Of a stretch of DNA of 64,000 bases, positions 58,796-64,000 are shown in pieces. Source of the stretch: Planomicrobium sp. YIM 101495 (GTDB lineage Bacteria; Bacillota; Bacilli; Bacillales_A; Planococcaceae). Positions within the stretch are counted from its first letter, which is position 1, and each line of letters opens with the position of its first letter. The stretch covers positions 558,001-622,000 of the forward strand of contig NZ_WLZW01000001.1 of the NCBI RefSeq assembly GCF_009707665.1, read 5' to 3'. Position numbers and translations under genes: made by a program. The notes beneath the pieces were generated by a model. The model did not search any database, was not told the DNA's origin, and worked only from the letters and a program-made list of their open reading frames with translations.

Positions 58796-59497
58796 CTAGC
58801 TACGGTCTTCCAGCCAGTTATAAAACTGTACTTTCTTCGCTGCGCTTGCAGCCGGCTGAAGCTGTAGGTTTTTTTCCCGGAAGGAAGATGCATGTTTCGC
58901 AACTTCCTTCGAGGTTTTGATGTTCTTCTTTTTCCATTCGAACAAAATACGGTCGACATACCGGAGGCTCAATTTCTGCGCGAGCACCGCTTCTTTCAGT
59001 GCCATGCGAATGACCTCTGGTGTATGGCCGTCCTGGTCGATCCACATCGAAATGGTTTCGATTTCCATCGGGGACAGGAAGCGGCCGAACTCCTGCTCGA
59101 AGACCTGGAAAATCTCTCCTTCGAGCGCTTCAAGTGACTGCTTCTTGTCTTCCTGGTGGTCTTTGTTCAGACAGTCGAGCAGACGGTCCCATAACGGCTG
59201 CAGTGAAAACGTTTCACTCAGCATGTTATCGGACGTTTGCTGCTCGATTTCGATATAGCCTTGTTTCATCAACTTCTGTAGCATATCTGCAATGCGTTTT
59301 AAAGATGACTGCATCCGCTCCGCAATTTTATCCGGCGTCGGGAATGAATCCCCGTTCTGCTGGAAAGCGTGAAGATGCATCAAGAGCATCGCTTCTTCAT
59401 CGGAGATGTTCAGTTCTTTGTAATACTGAAAAAAAAGCTGGGAAATGTGAACATTTCCCTGCTCGATCCATTGCTGCAGACGATTCGGCTGTTTCAT
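58796..59497 (-). CDS. dnaD: DNA replication protein DnaD
   Basis: 233 residues. N-terminal winged-helix oligomerisation domain (about 1-115) and C-terminal DnaB2/DnaD domain (about 125-200, FEQEFGRFLSPMEIETISMWIDQDGHTPEVI, with the YxxxI-like DNA contact region). Works with DnaA and DnaB in loading the helicase at oriC. The ATG at 59497 follows AAAGGTGG; 11 upstream codons are not conserved. Confidence 0.94.
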   Translation of the reverse strand: MKQPNRLQQWIEQGNVHISQLFFQYYKELNISDEEAMLLMHLHAFQQNGDSFPTPDKIAERMQSSLKRIADMLQKLMKQGYIEIEQQTSDNMLSETFSLQPLWDRLLDCLNKDHQEDKKQSLEALEGEIFQVFEQEFGRFLSPMEIETISMWIDQDGHTPEVIRMALKEAVLAQKLSLRYVDRILFEWKKKNIKTSKEVAKHASSFREKNLQLQPAASAAKKVQFYNWLEDRS

Positions 59498-59541
59498 AAC
59501 CCAACCACCTTTCTCTATCTCTCTTAACATCTAACGAGGCT

Positions 59542-59563
59542 GATATTCCATCAAACAGCTCCG
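59542..59563 (+). repeat. Partial dispersed repeat, left end only
   Basis: GATATTCCATCAAACAGCTCCG matches the left end of the repeat at 45950 with two differences, between dnaD and asnS. The rest of that element is absent. Confidence 0.55.
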
Positions 59564-59573
59564 TCGACGTTTC

Positions 59574-60869
59574 TTAAGGGTACAGACGATTCAACAGGCG
59601 TGGGAATGGAATGGACTCACGGATGTGCTCTGCACCGGAGATCCAAGCGACTGTGCGCTCGAGGCCGAGGCCGAATCCTGAGTGTGGCACTGCGCCGTAT
59701 TTGCTGAGTTCCAAGTACCATGCGTAAGCTTCTTCATCCAAATCGTGCTCTTGGATGCGTTGTTTCATCAGCTCATAATCGTAGATCCGTTCAGATCCAC
59801 CAATGATTTCGCCGTACCCTTCCGGTGCGATCAAGTCAGCACATAGAACGACGTCGTCGCGTTCTGGGTGTGGTTGCATGTAGAACGGCTTGATGCCTGT
59901 TGGATAGTTGACGATGAAGACCGGCTTGTCGTAGTTTTCAGCGATTGCCGTTTCGTGTGGTGCGCCGAAGTCGTCGCCCCATTTGATGTCGTCGTGTCCG
60001 TTATTGTTCAACCATTCGATTGCTTCATCATACGAGATGCGCGGGAATGGCGCTTTGACGTTTTCCAGTTTTGAAGTGTCACGTCCAAGACGCTCCAGCT
60101 CCAGTTTGCAGTTTTTCAAGACCGACTGCACAATGTGTTCTACATATTGTTCTTGTACTTCCAGGCTCTCGTCGTGCTCGACGAATGCCATTTCCGGCTC
60201 GATCATCCAGAACTCGATCAAGTGACGGCGTGTTTTCGATTTTTCCGCACGGAATGTCGGACCGAACGAGAATACTTTCCCAAGTGCCATCGCAGCCGCT
60301 TCCATGTACAACTGACCAGACTGGGACAAGTATGCATCTTCGTCGAAGTACTTCGTCGCGAATAGTTCTGAAGTGCCTTCAGGAGCTGAGCCTGTCAAAA
60401 TCGGTGGATCCACTTTCACGAAGCCGTGGTTGTTGTAGAATTCGTACGTCGCGCGGATGATTTCGTTGCGGACTTTCATCGTCGCGTGTTGTTTTCTTGA
60501 ACGCAGCCATAAGTGACGGTTGTCCATCAAGAACTCTGTGCCATGCTCTTTCGGTGTGATCGGGAAGTCTTTCGCTTCGTGGATCACTTTCACATCCGTT
60601 ACGCCAAGTTCGAAGCCGAATGAAGAACGCTCGTCTTCTTTCACAACCCCTGTTACGTATACAGATGTTTCTTGCGTCAAACCTTTCGCCGTGGCGAACA
60701 GTTCTTCTGGTACTTCCGCTTTCACGACGACGCCTTGGACAAACCCAGAGCCATCACGTAACTGCAAGAACGCGATTTTCCCGCTTGAACGCTTGTTAGC
60801 GATCCAAGCGCCGATTGTTACTGTTTCTCCAACATGCTGTGCCATTTCGGCAATTGTAATTTTCTTCAT
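59574..60869 (-). CDS. asnS: Asparaginyl-tRNA synthetase
   Basis: 431 residues, class IIb. N-terminal OB-fold anticodon-binding domain (about 1-105, [25 protein letters not shown]) and catalytic core with motif 2 ([24 protein letters not shown]) and motif 3 ([13 protein letters not shown]). The WMIEPE segment favours Asn rather than Asp specificity. GGAGG precedes the ATG at 60869. No T-box leader is seen in the short gap to aspB. Confidence 0.96.
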   Translation of the reverse strand: MKKITIAEMAQHVGETVTIGAWIANKRSSGKIAFLQLRDGSGFVQGVVVKAEVPEELFATAKGLTQETSVYVTGVVKEDERSSFGFELGVTDVKVIHEAKDFPITPKEHGTEFLMDNRHLWLRSRKQHATMKVRNEIIRATYEFYNNHGFVKVDPPILTGSAPEGTSELFATKYFDEDAYLSQSGQLYMEAAAMALGKVFSFGPTFRAEKSKTRRHLIEFWMIEPEMAFVEHDESLEVQEQYVEHIVQSVLKNCKLELERLGRDTSKLENVKAPFPRISYDEAIEWLNNNGHDDIKWGDDFGAPHETAIAENYDKPVFIVNYPTGIKPFYMQPHPERDDVVLCADLIAPEGYGEIIGGSERIYDYELMKQRIQEHDLDEEAYAWYLELSKYGAVPHSGFGLGLERTVAWISGAEHIRESIPFPRLLNRLYP

Positions 60870-60935
60870 AATAGCCTCCACTTTTTCTATAAGAATCGTT
60901 CATGATTTGTGCATTTCGTTCCGGTTATTGTGGAA

Positions 60936-62123
60936 TCAGCCTTGCCAGTTCGCCTCGACGAACTTCCGGATACGCGCTACTGCTTCTTCCAATTTCTCGA
61001 GCGATGTCGCATACGATAGACGAATCGTCGTATCAGCGCCAAAACCAGAGCCTGGAATAACTGCAACGTTCGCCTTCGTCAACAATGCTTCAACGAATTC
61101 ATCGACTGATGCATGGCCTGTTCTTGTTGCCGCTTCCTGGACATCCGGCAGTAAGTAGAAGGCGCCTTGCGGACGGATCAAGCTGAACCCTGGAATCGCC
61201 GCCAGCTGCGGATAGATCGCTTCCAGACGGCCTTCGAATGCACTGCGCATCTCCTCAACTGCATCTTGTGAGCCATTGTACGCTTCGATCGCTGCATACT
61301 GAGAAGTTGTCACCGGGTTTGATGTCGAGTGGGATGCAAGATCCGTCATCGCTTTAATCAAGTCGGCTTCTCCTGCCGCATAGCCAATGCGCCACCCTGT
61401 CATCGAATGTGATTTCGACACCCCATTGATGATAAGTGTCCGTTTCTTCGCATCGTCTGAAAGCGTCGCGATGGAAACATGTTCAGCGTCCCCGTAGATC
61501 AGCTTTTCATAAATTTCATCCGAAACGATCAAGATGTCTTTCTCGCGGCACACTTCTGCTAGTTGCTCAAGCTCTTCTTTCGTGTAGATCATTCCTGTCG
61601 GATTAGACGGCGAGTTCAAGATGAGCGCTTTTGTCTTCTCTGTAATCGCGTCGTGCAGCTGCTGTGCTGTGATCTTGTATTGCTGATCAGCAGTAGCTGT
61701 GATATAGACAGGTACGCCTTCCGCAAGCTTAACCTGCTCCGGATAGCTAACCCAGTATGGAATCGGGATGATTACCTCGTCCCCTTCATCCAGCAGTACT
61801 TGGAACAATGTATACAAAACATGCTTTGCACCGATTCCGACCATGATTTCCGAATTGGCGTACGTAAGACCTTGATCGCGCTTCAATTTCGCAGCGATCG
61901 CACGCTTCAAGTCCGGCAAACCGCCAGACGGCGTATACTTCGTCTTGCCTTCCTTCATGGATGCATAGGCAGCTTCAAGGATGTTTTCTGGTGTATTATA
62001 ATCCGGCTCACCTGCTCCAAGGCCGATCACATCGACTCCTGCCGCTTTCAGTTCGTTCGCTTTTGCTGTAATCGCCAATGTTGTTGAAGGCGTTAAAGTT
62101 TGCACACGTTTTGCGAGATTCAT
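60936..62123 (-). CDS. aspB: Aspartate aminotransferase AspB
   Basis: 395 residues, fold type I class Ib aminotransferase. PLP lysine K237 in GVSKSHSMTGWRIGYAAG; conserved N-S-P-S-N-P-T-G and the SDEIYEKL aspartate. It exchanges amino groups between aspartate and 2-oxoglutarate; conserved upstream of asnS, so aspartate supply is linked to asparagine charging. ATG at 62123 after AAAGGGTGG. Confidence 0.95.
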   Translation of the reverse strand: MNLAKRVQTLTPSTTLAITAKANELKAAGVDVIGLGAGEPDYNTPENILEAAYASMKEGKTKYTPSGGLPDLKRAIAAKLKRDQGLTYANSEIMVGIGAKHVLYTLFQVLLDEGDEVIIPIPYWVSYPEQVKLAEGVPVYITATADQQYKITAQQLHDAITEKTKALILNSPSNPTGMIYTKEELEQLAEVCREKDILIVSDEIYEKLIYGDAEHVSIATLSDDAKKRTLIINGVSKSHSMTGWRIGYAAGEADLIKAMTDLASHSTSNPVTTSQYAAIEAYNGSQDAVEEMRSAFEGRLEAIYPQLAAIPGFSLIRPQGAFYLLPDVQEAATRTGHASVDEFVEALLTKANVAVIPGSGFGADTTIRLSYATSLEKLEEAVARIRKFVEANWQG

Positions 62124-62136
62124 GATTTCCACCCTT

Positions 62137-62619
62137 TCACAAATTCAAAATGCGTCTAGACCAAGTTCCGGATTCGACCGGAATGTAAACATAGTTCAAC
62201 CCACCATCTTCGTTCAAGAAAGTCACTTCCCAGACAGCACCGTCATCATCCATGCCAAGCTTCGTATGAAGGATGTCTTTCACTTCCATGCCTTCTGTGG
62301 CGATCTCTCTTGCCTCTTTTGGCGAAATCGCACGTTCCAGCGAAGCGAACTGCACTTCCCCTTCATCCGTCGGTACGAAGACCGCCTTCAGTACACCAGC
62401 GGCATCCCGTCCGATGACCGTCACCATTTCCGTCTTATGGGCATAGACATACACTTGCTCGATCGATGCCAAGTAATTGGCTCGTTCCACTTGATCGATT
62501 GCGCGCTGCTCCACTTCGGAATACGGTTTATTGCCTGCGACGATGATCAAGATCATCAAAGCCACTGCAAAAAAAGATAGAAATCCGACGATGAACGTCA
62601 CCCATTTTTTCACTGTCAT
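62137..62619 (-). CDS. ypmB: YpmB-like membrane protein with PepSY-type domain
   Basis: 160 residues. One N-terminal transmembrane helix (about 7-28) and an extracellular region with two PepSY-like repeats (about 45-100 and 100-155, YVYAHKTEMVTVIGRD; SPKEAREIATEGME). Function unknown. 13 bp upstream of aspB; conserved ypmA-ypmB-aspB order. Confidence 0.88.
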   Translation of the reverse strand: MTVKKWVTFIVGFLSFFAVALMILIIVAGNKPYSEVEQRAIDQVERANYLASIEQVYVYAHKTEMVTVIGRDAAGVLKAVFVPTDEGEVQFASLERAISPKEAREIATEGMEVKDILHTKLGMDDDGAVWEVTFLNEDGGLNYVYIPVESGTWSRRILNL

Positions 62620-62627
62620 CTCATCAC

Positions 62628-62798
62628 CTATGTCCTGTATATCGTGAAGACCGCTTTTTCCGGATTTTCTTTATCGAGTGCCAAACCGAACATCAAGTCT
62701 TCTTTCTTTAGAGTCCGATTCAGCCCGTCGACTAGTTTATATAAATCGGACTGATAGTCGACGACGATTGTCGACAGCACTTCGATCTTGGATTCCAT
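62628..62798 (-). CDS. ypmA: YpmA family small protein
   Basis: 56 residues (MESKIEVLSTIVVDYQSDLY ... AVFTIYRT), too short for many gene finders. Contains KLVDGLNRTLKK and DKENPEKAVF, matching the B. subtilis YpmA pattern, cytoplasmic and of unknown function. AAAGGA precedes the ATG. It ends 8 bases before ypmB. Confidence 0.85.
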   Translation of the reverse strand: MESKIEVLSTIVVDYQSDLYKLVDGLNRTLKKEDLMFGLALDKENPEKAVFTIYRT

Positions 62799-62865
62799 CA
62801 GGCGTTCTTCCTTTCCATTCTTTCACATTTCTCAGCCGTTTGGAGGCTGAACAAGCGTCTTCGAA

Positions 62866-64000
62866 TCACTGTTCATTATACCAAGCTTCGATATCCGTTA
62901 CCATCTTTTCCAATGGCCCTTTTACGACTTCCACTTTTGGCAAGGCACTGATAAACTCGTGCCCGTACGATTTCGTTTCGATCCGGCGATCCAGGACGAT
63001 GAACAGCCCTTGATCGTCTTTCGAACGGATCAATCGGCCGAACCCTTGCCTTAGACGCAGCACCGCTTCCGGTAATGCGTAGTGTAGGAACGGGTTCTTC
63101 CCTTCCTTCGAAATCGCTTCGCACCGTGCTTTGAAAATCGGCTCTTCAGGCGACGTGAATGGCAGACGGACGACGATGACTGCACGAAGCGCATCTCCTG
63201 GTACATCTACACCTTCCCAGAAGCTATTGGTCCCGAACAAGACGGACTTCTTGAAGCGCTGAAACGATTTCAACAACCTCATCCGGCTGCCAGACGAAAT
63301 GCCTTGTGCAAACAGCATGTAATCGTCAAGCAGTCCTGTATCTTGGATCAACTCCACCGTTTTGCGGAGCATGTCCTGAGAAGTGAACAAGACGAAGCAA
63401 CGCCCTTCCGTGACGAGCACGGTCTGAATGACTGCATCCGCCACACTCTCGATCCACTCCCTTTGGGAAACTTTCTGGATCTCCGGCATGTCTTCCACGA
63501 GAAACACTTGTGCGCCTTCGTAAAAGCCGATCGGCGGATCGAACTTCTCGATGCTGACCGATTCCGGTACACCCAGCTGGTTCGTGATGAAACGGTCATT
63601 CGAAGGGACACTCATCGTTCCTGACAGCCAAATGAGCGCGAGCTGTCCACGATACTTCCCGATGGCCCCATCGATCACTTCGCGCACCTCAAACGGCCGT
63701 TTATACAACGTCAAGCTGTTCGGCAAGCTGCGCAAGTCGCCATCGACCCACGCAATGCCATGTTCGGTCGAGTCGATGAAGATCTCCCCGAAGTTCTCGG
63801 TTTTGACCATGATCTCTTCCGTCCAATACCGCCACTCCGTCAGCACTAATCGTTCTGCCAGAGACGTTTCATGGAGCCGCTCCGCTTTTTGCATGATGAT
63901 CTGTGACAAATCGATCCACTCGTTCAAGTTGCGCAAAATCTCACGCGGCCCTTCTAGTGACATCGGCAATTCCTCGAGCAACACGGAATTTTTCTTATGA
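62866..64000 (-). CDS. dinG: ATP-dependent helicase DinG, C-terminal part
   Basis: At least 378 residues, open at the window end, so the N-terminal exonuclease and Walker A parts lie outside. Visible: LIWLSGTMSVPSND, VTEGRCFVLFTSQDML (motif IV region), GTNSFWEGVDVPG (motif V) and RLRQGFGRLIRSKDDQG (motif VI), ending IEAWYNEQ. Family DinG/XPD 5'-3' helicase. The shorter reading from 63984 would begin at an internal codon and is not a start. Located upstream of ypmA, as in B. subtilis. Confidence 0.88.
   Translation of the reverse strand, partial: HKKNSVLLEELPMSLEGPREILRNLNEWIDLSQIIMQKAERLHETSLAERLVLTEWRYWTEEIMVKTENFGEIFIDSTEHGIAWVDGDLRSLPNSLTLYKRPFEVREVIDGAIGKYRGQLALIWLSGTMSVPSNDRFITNQLGVPESVSIEKFDPPIGFYEGAQVFLVEDMPEIQKVSQREWIESVADAVIQTVLVTEGRCFVLFTSQDMLRKTVELIQDTGLLDDYMLFAQGISSGSRMRLLKSFQRFKKSVLFGTNSFWEGVDVPGDALRAVIVVRLPFTSPEEPIFKARCEAISKEGKNPFLHYALPEAVLRLRQGFGRLIRSKDDQGLFIVLDRRIETKSYGHEFISALPKVEVVKGPLEKMVTDIEAWYNEQ

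Noticed and set aside
60870-60935. T-box leader for asnS
   Set aside because: Only 66 bases lie between aspB and asnS and no T-box sequence or terminator hairpin is present.

Overview
The window is a chromosomal backbone segment of a low-to-mid G+C Gram-positive bacterium of the order Bacillales. Gene content and order follow the Bacillus subtilis yqf/yqe region (nfo to holA) and then the yp region (ypwA to dinG). Between lepA and rpsT there is no gpr, spoIIP or yqxA, and next to phoH there is no yqfC or yqfD. These sporulation genes occupy those places in spore formers, so an asporogenous relative such as a Planococcus-like Planococcaceae member is the best guess. The species cannot be named from the sequence alone.

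Layout. 1-11,102 (mostly minus strand): nfo (partial), the DEAD-box helicase gene cshB, divergent ispH, yqfO, trmK, cytochrome c gene cccA, an acyl-CoA dehydrogenase gene with its own promoter and a CcpA-type cre, sigA, dnaG, ppsR and ccpN. 11,160-12,801 (plus): a glycine T-box leader and single-chain glycyl-tRNA synthetase. 12,838-18,986 (minus): recO-era-cdd-dgkA-ybeY-pgpH-phoH. 19,344-21,734: nfeD-floA and a coiled membrane protein, behind a sigma-W-type promoter. 21,945-34,309: rpsU, deoC, rsmE, prmA, dnaJ, dnaK, grpE, hrcA (with CIRCE), hemW, lepA, rpsT and holA. 34,468-44,101: yqzM, a CNNM/CBS transporter, an SDR-dynamin-sulfurtransferase cluster on the minus strand, and a divergent ba3-type cytochrome oxidase operon preceded by an FNR-type palindrome. 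44,397-64,000: ypwA, ypvA, ypsC, rnpB (RNase P RNA), gpsB, mrfB, mrfA, yppE, divergent recU-ponA, ypoC, nth, dnaD, asnS, aspB, ypmB, ypmA and the C-terminal part of dinG.

How the parts fit. Most genes are housekeeping. They cover replication initiation and priming (dnaG, holA, dnaD), transcription (sigA), ribosome maturation (era, ybeY, rsmE, prmA, ypsC, trmK, rnpB), protein folding (the HrcA regulon), DNA repair (nfo, recO, nth, recU, mrfAB, dinG) and cell wall synthesis and division (ponA, gpsB, dgkA). Control signals readable in the sequence are a T-box, CIRCE, a cre, two ECF-type promoters (nfeD-floA and recU-ponA), an FNR-like box at the oxidase promoter, and many intrinsic terminators.

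I did not find a clearly new multi-gene system. The points most worth a second look are an apparent ATT start codon for the 23S rRNA methyltransferase gene ypsC, the FNR-type site centred at about -41.5 of the ba3 oxidase promoter, an inverted pair of ~85-bp dispersed repeats flanking ypwA, a decayed tRNA-Gln-like fragment beside deoC (which sits where mtaB is expected), and a reversed-orientation single-chain glyS at the glyQS locus. No CRISPR array, prophage, transposase or intact tRNA/rRNA gene was seen.
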